Assembly (NCBI RefSeq): GCF_001950255.1
Contig: NZ_BDJK01000055.1
Location: forward strand, 185,551-249,550
Length of the DNA stretch: 64,000 nucleotides
From: Carboxydothermus pertinax
GTDB taxonomy: Bacteria; Bacillota; Z-2901; Carboxydothermales; Carboxydothermaceae
Reading direction: 5' to 3'
Shown here: positions 32,995-42,336 of the stretch, one piece after another
How the letters are laid out: each line of letters opens with the position of its first letter
Position numbering within the stretch: the first letter of the stretch is position 1
Notes under the pieces: generated by a model
Database searches by the model: none
What the model saw: the letters and a program-made list of their open reading frames with translations, nothing else
Told to the model about the DNA's origin: nothing
Position numbers and translations under genes: made by a program

Positions 32995-33930
32995 CTACAA
33001 AAAATTGTTTACTCCTGCCTCATAAATAATTTCTTCGGTAATTTTTTCTAAACTTTCTTTTCCAGAATCAAACCACTTAATCCTGGGGTCCTGTCTAAAC
33101 CAGGTAAGTTGCCTTTTAGCAAACCTGCGGGTATCCCTTTTAATTATATAAATTGCTTCGTCAAGAGAAATTTTACCTTCTAAGTAAGCCACAATTTCTT
33201 TATAGCCAATTGCTTGCATTGCAGTACTTTCTTTAAAGCCCATTTTTAGAAGCATTTCTACTTCCTCAATTAGACCCTTTGCAATCATATTGTCTACCCT
33301 TTCATTTATCCGCTGGTATAGTAGCGTTCTTTCCATTGTCAGACCATAATAAAGAAATTGATACTGGGGCTTTAATTGTCGTCCCCTTTCCCAAAAATAA
33401 CTTAGAGGCTTACCTGTATTCTTAAAAACTTCTAAGGCTCTAATAATCCGCCGTAAATCATTTGGGTGTATTTTAGCTGCAGCCACTGGGTCAACTTTTT
33501 CTAATTCCAAATAAAGAGATTGAATTCCATTTGTTTTTGCGTATTCTTCTAATTCTTTACGAAAATTAGGGTCAAAGGAAAAATCAGAAAAATCATAAGG
33601 GTCAATTACTGAGCGAATATATAACCCCGTGCCTCCAACTATAATTGGAATTTTTCCTTGGCCATTAATCTTGGTAATTAACCTTTTGGCTTCCCGTTGG
33701 AACAAAGCAACACTATAGTTTTCATAAGGTTCTAAAATATCGACTAAATGATGGGTAACCCCCTCCCTTTCTTCTGGTAGAACTTTTGCTGTACCAATAT
33801 TCATGTATTTATATACTTGCATTGAATCGCCCGAAATAATTTCACCGCTAATTTTTTTAGCAAGTTTAATCCCCAGAGCCGATTTGCCCACCGCCGTAGG
33901 TCCAACGATAATAATTAATTTTTCTCTCAT
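32995..33930 (-). CDS. miaA: tRNA dimethylallyltransferase
   Basis: MiaA adds a dimethylallyl group to A37 of tRNAs reading UNN codons. The 311-aa protein has the P-loop GPTAVGKSALG (10-20), the DMAPP/tRNA site residues in SGDSMQVYKYMNIGTAK, and IIVGGTGLYIRS. RRIIRALEV and GYKEIVAYLEG lie further on. Its start overlaps the upstream methyltransferase gene by 4 nt. MiaB, which acts on the same nucleotide, is encoded about 5 kb upstream in the same cluster. Confidence 0.96.
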   Translation of the reverse strand: MREKLIIIVGPTAVGKSALGIKLAKKISGEIISGDSMQVYKYMNIGTAKVLPEEREGVTHHLVDILEPYENYSVALFQREAKRLITKINGQGKIPIIVGGTGLYIRSVIDPYDFSDFSFDPNFRKELEEYAKTNGIQSLYLELEKVDPVAAAKIHPNDLRRIIRALEVFKNTGKPLSYFWERGRQLKPQYQFLYYGLTMERTLLYQRINERVDNMIAKGLIEEVEMLLKMGFKESTAMQAIGYKEIVAYLEGKISLDEAIYIIKRDTRRFAKRQLTWFRQDPRIKWFDSGKESLEKITEEIIYEAGVNNFL

Positions 33931-34700
33931 ATTTGCCCCTCAATAATCCCAAAAGCTATTTCACTATCATTTCCAGCTATAATTTTATCAAAAAAAGGTA
34001 AAGTTTTTATTTCTTCTTTCCTACCCTTTACTACTACCCGTTCCCTGGCAATTTCTCGTGCCTTTTTTAAAACGTACTTATTAATATAATCCTTAGCAGC
34101 AATCTTTCTAAGCCTCAAAATATGAGCAGATTTTCCTGTGGTATTTTTAAACATTGGATCAAAATAGACTACATCAAAGCTCTTTGGCGGTAAACTAGTT
34201 AAATATTCATTAAAGTCACCAAATTCCGCTTTAAGTTTACGCATGGGTATAATTAAATCAGGATCCTCGTCATAAGCTTTCAAGCCTTCGGACGTTAGTA
34301 CATAAATAATCTTACTTTTTTCTAATCCGACCACTAAACCGTCTTTTATAACATACTGAGCAACAATACCATCCTGTGCAAGACCTAAAGTGCAGTCTAA
34401 TAAAGACATCCCTGAGGCTAACCCCATAGCTTTTACCATAATATCTTGTTGCCCTTTTTTGATCCCTTTAATTCTAATTTTTGCCATTCCTGGATGAAAA
34501 TATAACTTTGTCTTATCAGAAAATACAACTTCTAAGCGATTTTTTGTCACAAGTAAAACCGGTAGTCCCCTGGCAACTTCTATTAGGCTTTTTTTATTTC
34601 GTTCCACAAATAAAAATCCAAATTTTTCAGCTAATTCTTTTGCTCTTTCAACCTGATAAATATCGGGATTTAAACTGGTGGTAATAATAGCTTCTTCCAT
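33927..34700 (-). CDS. SAM-dependent methyltransferase, RsmJ-like
   Basis: The 257-aa protein has a Rossmann methyltransferase core. The AdoMet loop is LLDCTLGLAQDGIVA near residue 100, and the catalytic-type motif is VVYFDPMFKNTT near 183. It resembles the UPF0341/RsmJ group, whose E. coli member methylates G1516 of 16S rRNA. Clostridial homologues sit between mutL and miaA, as here. The N-terminal 80 residues (FLFVERNKKSLIEVARGLPVLLV) are a family-specific extension. It overlaps miaA by 4 nt and follows mutL by 18 nt. The rRNA substrate is inferred. Confidence 0.8.
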   Translation of the reverse strand: MEEAIITTSLNPDIYQVERAKELAEKFGFLFVERNKKSLIEVARGLPVLLVTKNRLEVVFSDKTKLYFHPGMAKIRIKGIKKGQQDIMVKAMGLASGMSLLDCTLGLAQDGIVAQYVIKDGLVVGLEKSKIIYVLTSEGLKAYDEDPDLIIPMRKLKAEFGDFNEYLTSLPPKSFDVVYFDPMFKNTTGKSAHILRLRKIAAKDYINKYVLKKAREIARERVVVKGRKEEIKTLPFFDKIIAGNDSEIAFGIIEGQI

Positions 34701-34718
34701 TTTCTGATAAACTCCTTT

Positions 34719-36443
34719 TTAGCGGAAAAACTTTTTGTTTAACTCCGAAATTGGCAACTCAAAAATTGTTGGCCGACCATGGGGACAACTATAAGGATAA
34801 TTAACGTTGAAAAGCTCCTCTACTAGACGGGTCATTTCACTGTAGGTCAATCTTTCCCCAAACTTAATCGCATTTTTGCAGGCTAAGAGTTTTGTAGCCT
34901 TTTCCCGGAAAGTTATTTGTTCTTTTTGCTCTAGTATTTCCAGCAAATACTCTTCTAACACGCCACCCAAATTTTCTTGAGGTAAATCCCCAGGCACTTC
35001 TCTGACAATAAATTCCCCAGGGCCAAACGGTTCGATATTTAAGCCTATTTCTCGTAAATTTTGGTAGTTTTCCTCAATAAAGGCAGCAATTTCTGGAGTA
35101 GGATTTAACCTAACTGGAAAAGCCAGTACCTGGCTATAAAAAGGATTTAACTTGGTCTGGTATTTTTCATATAAAATTCGCTCATGGGCTGCGTGCTGGT
35201 CGATAAATAATAAAGTTTCGTTTTTTTCTACAATAATATATCTTAACGCAAACTGCCCTATTACCTGAAAGAAAGTATTATTTTCATTTAGGCTTGCCTT
35301 TGGTTCCTTTTGAAGAGATGCCGATTTTATTAAATTACTTGAAAAAGACACCACTTTTTCTGCAAAACCAATAACCGGTTGGGTATAATTTTTTGTATTG
35401 GTTTCATACCCTATATTTATATTTTGCACTTCCTGTTCTTGAGTTGCTTTAGAATTTATGTTAACTAATCTATTTCTAATCACCGTGCGCAAACCCAAAT
35501 AAATTTTTTGTTCGTCCAAAAACTTAACTTCTAGCTTTTGGGGATGAACATTTACATCCACAAAATTTCCTGGGATATTTACTTCAATGAAGCAAAGAGG
35601 TTTTAAGCCTTTAGGTAGTAATCCGTCGTAAGCATCATCCACCGCCTTAGTTAGTATACCACTTTTTACTAGACGTTTATTTACTGCAAAAACCTGTTGT
35701 TTTCGGTGAGATTTCCCAATAGGAGGTAATACGACACCTCCTTTCACCTGGTAACCCTCCCCTAAGTCCTCTTCGATGTTAACCACATTGTTTTTTTCTA
35801 TACCCCAAAACTTCGCCATTAATCCCAGTCGATCATTAATACCTGCAGAACTAAAAACTTTTTTTCCATCAATTACAAGAGTAAACTTTATTTCGGGGTA
35901 TAATACCGCCATTTTTTCTAACAACTGTTTTATAAGTCCTGCTTCGGTTTGAACAGATTTTAAAAACTTTTTTCGGGGAGGAGTATTAAAAAAAAGGTCA
36001 GTAACGGTAATTATAGTGCCATCAGGCATTCCGACTTCTGTTAGGGCCACTATTTTCCCGGCATGGGCCAGGAGTTCCTGCCCGCTGTTTTCTCCCCGGA
36101 TTTTACTTTTAATCGATAATTTACTAACCGCTGCAATACTATATAATGCTTCTCCGCGAAATCCAAAACTATTTAAATGAAATAAATCATCAAAAGTTTC
36201 AATTTTGCTGGTAGCGTGGCGAAGTATAGTCTTCGGTAATTCATTACGGGAAATTCCTACACCGTCATCTTCCACAACAATAGTTTTTAATCCTCCCTCC
36301 TCAATATAGACATTAATGTTTTTAGCTTGAGCATCGATGCTATTTTCCAGAAGTTCTTTGACTACAGAATACGGTCGTTCCACCACTTCTCCTGCAGCAA
36401 TTTTTTTTACTACCTCTTCCGGAAGTATTTTAATTTCCCGCAT
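34719..36443 (-). CDS. mutL: DNA mismatch repair endonuclease MutL
   Basis: MutL links mismatch recognition by MutS to strand removal. From the ATG at 36443 the protein has 574 aa. An upstream in-frame ATG lies inside mutS and lacks support, while MREIKILPEEVVKKIAAGEV is the usual N-terminus. GHKL ATPase motifs are ELLENSIDA, EDDGVGIS and GFRGEALYSI. The C-terminal domain has DQHAAHERILYE and CPHGRP, the metal-binding endonuclease motifs found in organisms without MutH. It starts 1 nt after the mutS stop. Confidence 0.95.
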   Translation of the reverse strand: MREIKILPEEVVKKIAAGEVVERPYSVVKELLENSIDAQAKNINVYIEEGGLKTIVVEDDGVGISRNELPKTILRHATSKIETFDDLFHLNSFGFRGEALYSIAAVSKLSIKSKIRGENSGQELLAHAGKIVALTEVGMPDGTIITVTDLFFNTPPRKKFLKSVQTEAGLIKQLLEKMAVLYPEIKFTLVIDGKKVFSSAGINDRLGLMAKFWGIEKNNVVNIEEDLGEGYQVKGGVVLPPIGKSHRKQQVFAVNKRLVKSGILTKAVDDAYDGLLPKGLKPLCFIEVNIPGNFVDVNVHPQKLEVKFLDEQKIYLGLRTVIRNRLVNINSKATQEQEVQNINIGYETNTKNYTQPVIGFAEKVVSFSSNLIKSASLQKEPKASLNENNTFFQVIGQFALRYIIVEKNETLLFIDQHAAHERILYEKYQTKLNPFYSQVLAFPVRLNPTPEIAAFIEENYQNLREIGLNIEPFGPGEFIVREVPGDLPQENLGGVLEEYLLEILEQKEQITFREKATKLLACKNAIKFGERLTYSEMTRLVEELFNVNYPYSCPHGRPTIFELPISELNKKFFR

Positions 36444-36444
36444 T

Positions 36445-38970
36445 TTAAATTTCCCCCAATGCTTTTTGCCGTAAATCAAAAAGTTTATTTAAAGCGTCCA
36501 GTGGTGTCATACGTATTAAGTCAAGCTCAATTAATTCTTTTATAATCCCTTGCGGTTCTGGTTTTTCCTCAAAAATTGCTAATTGTATGGGTTTTTCATC
36601 TTTTAAGTTTAGCCCCTTATCTTCAAATTTAGCTAAAATTTCATAAGCCCGCTCTACCACTTCCCGGGGCAAGCCGGCGAGTTTCGCTACATAAATTCCA
36701 TAACTTTTATCGGTTTTACCAGGCACTACTTTATGAAGAAATTTTACCTCCTCCCCTTTTTCCTGGACCAATACTGTGTAATTTTTTACTCCGGGCATTT
36801 CTCCTTCTAAGCTGGTTAATTCATGGTAATGGGTTGAAAAGAGAGTTCTCGCCTTAACCTTTTTTTGGATATATTCAATAATTGCTTCTGCAATACTTAT
36901 CCCATCATAGGTCGAAGTTCCTCGGCCGACCTCATCTAAAAGGATTAAACTTCTTTTAGTCGCATTTCGTAAGATATTGTTACACTCAATCATTTCCACC
37001 ATAAAAGTACTCTGTCCTTTTGCTAAATCATCCGTTGCCCCAATTCGGGTTAAAATTTTATCCACTAAGCCAACTTTCGCGTATTCAGCAGGAACAAAAC
37101 TTCCTATTTGCGCAAGAATCACAATTAAGGCAGCTTGCCTCATATAAGTACTTTTACCGGCCATATTGGGCCCAGTAATGAGGAGTAATGAGTTTTCGTT
37201 AGTGTCTAAATACAAATCATTGGGAACAAAATTGGCACGCCCAACACTTTTTTCAACCACAGGGTGACGCCCATTTTTGACTTCTAAAACTGGCTCTTCC
37301 GTAATAATTGGTTTGGTAAAGTCATACTCAATAGCAGCCACTGCCAACGAAATTAAAAAATCTAAGAATGCTACCGCATTGGCAGCTCGTTTTAAATCCT
37401 CATGATATTTTAAAATTTCCGCACGAATCTCACAGAAAAGTTCATATTCCAAATTGGCAAGCTTTTCGCTTGCTCCTAAAATAAGATTTTCATAATGTTT
37501 TAATTCCTCGGTAATAAATCGTTCCGCATTGACCATTGTTTGTTTTCTTTGATAATCTTTGGGCACTAAATGTAAATTTGCTTTCGTAACTTCAATAAAG
37601 TAACCGAAAACTTTGTTATAACTTACTTTTAAGGATTTTATTCCCGTTTTTTCTCTTTCCTTTTTTTCGTAATTTATTATCCATTCCTGGCCTTCTTCAC
37701 GTGCTTTTCGGTATTCATCAACACTGGGATTAAAACCAGTTTTAATTACACCCCCATCTTTAGGCGAAACTGGCGGATCATCGATAATACTTTTATCAAT
37801 TAAATTATATACTTCCAGCATATCGGAAAGATTTTCATAAATTTGGGCAAATAAAACGGATTTAGCTTTAACTTGCTTTAAGCTATTTTTAATCTGCCAT
37901 ATTGGGGGAAGCGACTGTTTGATTTTAATTAAATCCTTTGGACTAACCGTACCACAAACTAACTTTATGGAAAGTCTTTCTAAATCATATAAATTTTTAA
38001 GATTTTGCATTAAATTCTCTCTTAATTCATAATCGCTTACTAAAATTTCTACTGCATCTAACCGGTCAATAATTGCTTTTAAACTTAACAGGGGCTTAGT
38101 AAGCTCTTCCTTTAATTTACGGGCTCCCATTGCTGTTTGGGTAAAATCAATGATTCCTAATAAGGAATAGCGGTTATCACCGCGGTTTTTGAGAATTTCT
38201 AAATTGTTGCGAGTACTCTCATCAAAATATAAATAACTATCGATTTGGTAAAAATCAGGTGAGCCAAAGCTGCTTAAAATAGCAGGTTCAATTCTTTTTA
38301 AATAACTTATTAATATTTTATAAGCTTCCTCAGAAGCTCCAGAACCTTTAAAAGGAAGTTCGATTTCTTCCGCTGGCATAGTTTCTAAGTAATTTATGAT
38401 ACCATTAATTTCTTTTAATAAAGTACTATTTTTAAAATTCTTTAATACTACCGCCTCAGCTGGCATAAGTCTACGAATCTCGCTTGCTAAAACATCGATT
38501 TTAGCTGAATCAACCGACGTAATTCCCAAATAACCGGTAGAAACCTCAGCTACCGCCAAAGCTATTATTTCATCTTTTTCCGCAAGGGCTATAATATAAT
38601 TATTAGTCTTCTCCTGGAGGTAAAACTCTTCGGTTACCGTTCCGGGAGTATAGATTTTAGTCACTTCCCGCTTCACGAGTCCCTTTGCTTTTTTGGGATC
38701 TTCCACCTGTTCACATATAGCAACTTTATAACCCCGGGATAAGAGTCTGGCAATATATCCTTGAGCCGAATGGTAGGGAACCCCACACATAGGAACCCTT
38801 TCTTCTTGCCCGGCGTCACGACCGGTTAAAACAATTTCTAGTTCCCTGGAAGCAATAACCGCATCCTCAAAAAAAAGCTCATAAAAATCGCCCAATCGAA
38901 AAAATAAAAGACAATCATTATACTGCTTTTTTATTTCAAGATATTGTTTCATCATTGGCGTAAAGCTCAT
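36445..38970 (-). CDS. mutS: DNA mismatch recognition protein MutS
   Basis: MutS binds mismatches and signals to MutL. The 841-aa protein has the mismatch-contacting FRLGDFYELF near residue 24 and a core/clamp region to about 560. The ATPase domain has Walker A TGPNMAGKST near 600, LLDEVGRGTSTYDG and FSTHYHELT. The C-terminal helical dimer region (about 795-841) is present. The length is that of the MutS1 family. It lies 1 nt after miaB and is followed directly by mutL. Confidence 0.96.
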   Translation of the reverse strand: MSFTPMMKQYLEIKKQYNDCLLFFRLGDFYELFFEDAVIASRELEIVLTGRDAGQEERVPMCGVPYHSAQGYIARLLSRGYKVAICEQVEDPKKAKGLVKREVTKIYTPGTVTEEFYLQEKTNNYIIALAEKDEIIALAVAEVSTGYLGITSVDSAKIDVLASEIRRLMPAEAVVLKNFKNSTLLKEINGIINYLETMPAEEIELPFKGSGASEEAYKILISYLKRIEPAILSSFGSPDFYQIDSYLYFDESTRNNLEILKNRGDNRYSLLGIIDFTQTAMGARKLKEELTKPLLSLKAIIDRLDAVEILVSDYELRENLMQNLKNLYDLERLSIKLVCGTVSPKDLIKIKQSLPPIWQIKNSLKQVKAKSVLFAQIYENLSDMLEVYNLIDKSIIDDPPVSPKDGGVIKTGFNPSVDEYRKAREEGQEWIINYEKKEREKTGIKSLKVSYNKVFGYFIEVTKANLHLVPKDYQRKQTMVNAERFITEELKHYENLILGASEKLANLEYELFCEIRAEILKYHEDLKRAANAVAFLDFLISLAVAAIEYDFTKPIITEEPVLEVKNGRHPVVEKSVGRANFVPNDLYLDTNENSLLLITGPNMAGKSTYMRQAALIVILAQIGSFVPAEYAKVGLVDKILTRIGATDDLAKGQSTFMVEMIECNNILRNATKRSLILLDEVGRGTSTYDGISIAEAIIEYIQKKVKARTLFSTHYHELTSLEGEMPGVKNYTVLVQEKGEEVKFLHKVVPGKTDKSYGIYVAKLAGLPREVVERAYEILAKFEDKGLNLKDEKPIQLAIFEEKPEPQGIIKELIELDLIRMTPLDALNKLFDLRQKALGEI

Positions 38971-38971
38971 T

Positions 38972-40291
38972 TTAAGCTATTTCCCCTTCCAGGTGAAATA
39001 ATTTTCCTTCAGTGATCTTTACCTTAATTAACCGCCCTATAAATTCTTCACTGCCGCTAAACACTACAAGCTTATTGGTTCGAGTACGTCCAGCTAACTT
39101 CGATTCATTAGTTTTGCTTTTACCTTCCACTAATACTTCAAAAATTTTACCTTCTTCCTTTTTATTTAACTCTAAACTAATTGCATTTTGTAACTCAATA
39201 AGTTCTTGAATTCTTCGACTTTTTACGTCTTCCGGAACTTGATTTGCCATTTCGGCTGCCGGTGTTCCAGAGCGCTTATTATAGACAAAAGTAAAAGCAC
39301 TATCATACCGTACCTGTCTCACCAAATCCAAGGTTTGTCTAAAATCATCTTCTGTTTCCCCGGGAAAGCCAACAATAATATCGGTGGTAAAACTTACATT
39401 AGCTATTTTCGCTCGAATCTTTTGTACTAAATCTAAATAATATTCCCTGGTATAACCCCGATGCATGGCCTTTAAAATCCGGTTTGAACCAGCTTGTACT
39501 GGAAGATGAATATGCTCACATATCTTTTCTGAAGAAGCCATGACATCTATAACATCATCGGTTAAATCTCGAGGGTGAGAAGTAGTAAAACGAACCCGCC
39601 AGAGTCCTTCAATCTTGTCAATATCCGCAAGCAATTCGGCAAACATTGGTTTACCGGTTAAATCTTTACCATAGGAATTAACGTTTTGTCCAAGTAAAGT
39701 TACTTCCCTATAACCCTCTAAAACCAATTGCCGTATTTCTTCAATAATATCTTCCTTTTTTCGGCTTCTTTCCCGGCCGCGGACATAAGGAACAATACAG
39801 TAAGTGCAAAAATTATTACAGCCATACATTATCGTAACCCAAGCTCGTACCCCCGGTTCTCTTTTTACCGGAACCCCTTCCACAATTTGGCCTTCCGATT
39901 GCCACACTTCCAAAACCCTTTCGTGTTTTTCAAAAACTTTCTCCAGAATTTTAGGAAGTTCCGGCAAATTGTGGGTACCAAACACAAAATCCAAATGAGG
40001 AAATCTTGCCATTAACTGTTTGGCAACCTTTTCTTGTTGCGGAATACAACCTCCAACTCCTATCACCAAATCTGGATTTTCCCGTTTTAATTTTCTAAGC
40101 TCGCCTATCTTAGTAAAAACTTTATTTTCTGCAGTTTCCCGAACGCTACAGGTATTTATGATAATTAAATCGGCTGTTTTTTCTTCAGAACTAGGAACAA
40201 AGCCTAAGCTTTCTAAGATTCCTGCAATGGTTTCTGAATCATGAACGTTCATTTGGCAACCATGGGTTATTATATAGTATTTTTTTACCAT
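38972..40291 (-). CDS. miaB: tRNA-2-methylthio-N6-dimethylallyladenosine synthase
   Basis: This radical SAM enzyme adds the methylthio group to i6A37 made by MiaA. The 439-aa protein has an N-terminal UPF0004 domain with Cys12 (HGCQMNVHDSE), INTCSVRE and GGCIPQQE for the auxiliary cluster. The radical SAM motif is CNNFCTYC near residue 157 with RGRERSR, and a C-terminal TRAM domain lies at about 375-438. Only the MiaB-type HGCQMN plus RGRERSR pattern is seen, not that of MtaB or RimO. It is the first gene of the miaB-mutS-mutL-MTase-miaA-hfq run. Confidence 0.95.
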   Translation of the reverse strand: MVKKYYIITHGCQMNVHDSETIAGILESLGFVPSSEEKTADLIIINTCSVRETAENKVFTKIGELRKLKRENPDLVIGVGGCIPQQEKVAKQLMARFPHLDFVFGTHNLPELPKILEKVFEKHERVLEVWQSEGQIVEGVPVKREPGVRAWVTIMYGCNNFCTYCIVPYVRGRERSRKKEDIIEEIRQLVLEGYREVTLLGQNVNSYGKDLTGKPMFAELLADIDKIEGLWRVRFTTSHPRDLTDDVIDVMASSEKICEHIHLPVQAGSNRILKAMHRGYTREYYLDLVQKIRAKIANVSFTTDIIVGFPGETEDDFRQTLDLVRQVRYDSAFTFVYNKRSGTPAAEMANQVPEDVKSRRIQELIELQNAISLELNKKEEGKIFEVLVEGKSKTNESKLAGRTRTNKLVVFSGSEEFIGRLIKVKITEGKLFHLEGEIA

Positions 40292-40381
40292 TTTTTGCTG
40301 CCTCCATTCTACTTTTTCTCATAAAAAGTATATCAAAGGAAAATCCTAAAATAAAGGTAATCTCATGAAAGGAGAGATTGG

Positions 40382-40609
40382 ATGAGTGACCTGCAGGAAG
40401 AGTATATAACCACAGCCCTAAGTGAAGGTATCCGCAATTTAGAATTAACCTTCCGTATTTATCAGAGTCTTATTGCCATAAAATCGGAAAAAGTGGTAAA
40501 AGAGGCAGCCCTTAAAGGCCTTGAGGGAAAGCAAAAACAAATTAAAGACCTTTTGGAAATTGCTAATGCTTATAACTTTAAAGTAAAGCGAGGGATAGAA
40601 TGGAACTAA
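40382..40609 (+). CDS. Small helical protein of unknown function
   Basis: This 75-aa, all-helical, charged protein (DLQEEYITTALSEGIRNLE, KEAALKGLEGKQKQIKDLLEIA) has no motif I recognise. AAAGGAGAG precedes the ATG. It overlaps the next gene by 10 nt, so the two are translated together and may form a complex. It resembles half of a four-helix bundle, but no metal-ligand pattern is clear. Confidence 0.7.
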   Translation: MSDLQEEYITTALSEGIRNLELTFRIYQSLIAIKSEKVVKEAALKGLEGKQKQIKDLLEIANAYNFKVKRGIEWN

Positions 40610-40824
40610 AAGACCTTTTAATAATTGCCTTAGACGCCGAAAGAAAAAATTACCTTTTTTTTGCTGAACAGACGATTAAAGTAAGACATCCCGAACTCAG
40701 AAGTCTTTTTTCCGAGTTACAAGCGGAAACCTTACGCCAAATTTTTCTCCTGGAAACTTTAGTAGAAGAAAAACTAGCGACACCGCCAGTGGTTAGAAAA
40801 TTAATTGCCCTTTTTAGAAAATAA
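40600..40824 (+). CDS. Small helical protein, possibly ferritin-like remnant
   Basis: This 74-aa protein follows and overlaps the previous small gene. ALDAERKNYLFFAEQTIKVRHPELRSLFSELQAETLRQIFLLE has the spacing of rubrerythrin-type helices (AExxxxxFF and FSELxAE). The second iron-ligand EExxH is replaced by AETLRQ, so a full di-iron site is unlikely. Its last 24 nt run antisense to the 3' end of the neighbouring membrane-protein gene. Function unknown. Confidence 0.65.
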   Translation: MELKDLLIIALDAERKNYLFFAEQTIKVRHPELRSLFSELQAETLRQIFLLETLVEEKLATPPVVRKLIALFRK

Positions 40825-41241
40825 ATATTTCCAATAATAAACTAAAGCTGTGACTTCTACTAATGCAAAGATATTCAAAATAAAACTATAACTATATTTC
40901 CAGTTTAAATGTCGATATACTTTAAAAAGCTGAGCTAAGCTTTCCACACCAGTAAATAGCAATGAAATAACAGGAATATATAACCAAAGCCATTTAATAC
41001 TCGGTTTAAAACCCCAGTAAATAATTCCTAATAAAAATCCACTTAAGAGGTAAAATAGCGGTAAGTTATAAAACTGAGGTTTTCCATAAAAAACATAAAG
41101 TTTTAATTTAACTGCCGCCGTATCTACCATGAACATTAACAGCAAGGCAAAAATTCCCGGTAATATATTAATTTTTTGGCGTTTTCTTAAAAATATTATT
41201 ATTAAAAGTAAGTTAAACAAAAAATAGATATACCAAAACAT
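40801..41241 (-). CDS. Small integral membrane protein of unknown function
   Basis: This 146-aa protein has about five hydrophobic helices (residues 1-18, 26-44, 60-77, 83-100, 122-140) joined by short basic loops. I recognise no catalytic motif. It resembles in size and topology the CBO0543-type membrane proteins of spore-formers, a weak similarity by eye. It is divergent from the FAD protein gene, with only 27 nt between start codons. It overlaps the converging small gene by 24 nt. CCGGAGGTAGT precedes the ATG. Confidence 0.7.
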   Translation of the reverse strand: MFWYIYFLFNLLLIIIFLRKRQKINILPGIFALLLMFMVDTAAVKLKLYVFYGKPQFYNLPLFYLLSGFLLGIIYWGFKPSIKWLWLYIPVISLLFTGVESLAQLFKVYRHLNWKYSYSFILNIFALVEVTALVYYWKYLFSKKGN

Positions 41242-41268
41242 TACTACCTCCGGAAATGAGGGATTTTA

Positions 41269-42336
41269 ATGAAGGTTGCGATAATTGGTGCCGGAGTTGC
41301 AGGACTTGCCACTGCCTACCAATTAGATAAATACAAAATTCCTTATGTAGTCTTTGAACGCCGTTATCAATCCGGGGATCCAACGCCTCATGTTGCAGCA
41401 AATTTGGAAATAATTAACCGCCCCATTAAAGATATTGTTAGCTATTTTCAAGCAAAACATGGTTTACCTCTTGTACCCCATAGAAAAATAACAAAAATAT
41501 TAATGCTTTCTCCCAAAAATAAGGCAGTAGTTCACGGGAATTATCTCGGTTATTTTTGGTTAAGGGGACATCTTAAAAATTCTTTAGAAAATCAAATGTT
41601 ATCCCAAATAAAAGGGGAAGTAAGATTTAAATCCCCTGTTGACCCCGAAGACTTAAAACATCAATTCTCCCACGTAGTAGTTGCTAGTGGTACTCCTCAA
41701 ATCGCTCGTTCTTATGGTATTTTTCATAAATTATTTGACGGCTGGGTAATTGGCTCAAACGTTTCTGGAAATTTTGACCCGGAAGAATTAATAATGTGGA
41801 TTGATACCGATTATGCTAAAAACGGGTATGCCTATTTAACTCCTTTTAATTCAAAAAATGCCTCTTTATGCCTTGTGGTTAAAGATATTTCGGAAAATCA
41901 GCTAGATTTTTACTGGAAGGTACTTTGGCAAAAAGAAAAGCTACCCTATAAGATTATTGAAACATTTACGGTAAACCATATTGTAGGTTACCTCACGACA
42001 AACCAATTAGGTAACATTTACTTTACAGGAGGAGCTGGGGGGTTAATTGAGCCATTTTTAGGTTTTGGAATTTTTTATGCTATCATATCTGGACTATTAG
42101 CCGCTAAAGCAATTAAAGAAAATATTTCATTTAATGAACTCTTAGAACCTATTAGGCAAGCAGTACGTCAATCTGATACACTTCGAGCTGGAATTAATAA
42201 ACTTAATAATGATATGCTTGATTATGTTGTTCAGTTAATAGCCTTTGGGCCAGTAAACTTTCTTTTTTATCATACCCCAGTTGACGTGGTTAAAATCTTA
42301 AGCAAAATTTTAAAGAAAGCGGGGTTAACCCGGTGA
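41269..42336 (+). CDS. FAD/NAD(P)-binding oxidoreductase, first of a tandem pair
   Basis: The 355-aa protein begins with a Rossmann dinucleotide motif (VAIIGAGVAGLATAYQLDKY, GxGxxG at 8-13) and the acidic strand end FERR. A second FAD contact, IYFTGGAGGLIEPFLGFGIFYAIISG (near 250), resembles the geranylgeranyl reductase/lycopene cyclase group of flavoproteins. There are no Fe-S cysteines and no signal peptide. The ribosome site GAGGGAT lies before the ATG. It overlaps the second FAD gene by 4 nt (ATGA or GTGA type). Substrate unknown. Confidence 0.8.
   Translation: MKVAIIGAGVAGLATAYQLDKYKIPYVVFERRYQSGDPTPHVAANLEIINRPIKDIVSYFQAKHGLPLVPHRKITKILMLSPKNKAVVHGNYLGYFWLRGHLKNSLENQMLSQIKGEVRFKSPVDPEDLKHQFSHVVVASGTPQIARSYGIFHKLFDGWVIGSNVSGNFDPEELIMWIDTDYAKNGYAYLTPFNSKNASLCLVVKDISENQLDFYWKVLWQKEKLPYKIIETFTVNHIVGYLTTNQLGNIYFTGGAGGLIEPFLGFGIFYAIISGLLAAKAIKENISFNELLEPIRQAVRQSDTLRAGINKLNNDMLDYVVQLIAFGPVNFLFYHTPVDVVKILSKILKKAGLTR

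Noticed and set aside
40600-40824. Rubrerythrin or bacterioferritin di-iron protein
   Set aside because: The second ExxH iron-ligand motif is missing and the protein is half the needed size.
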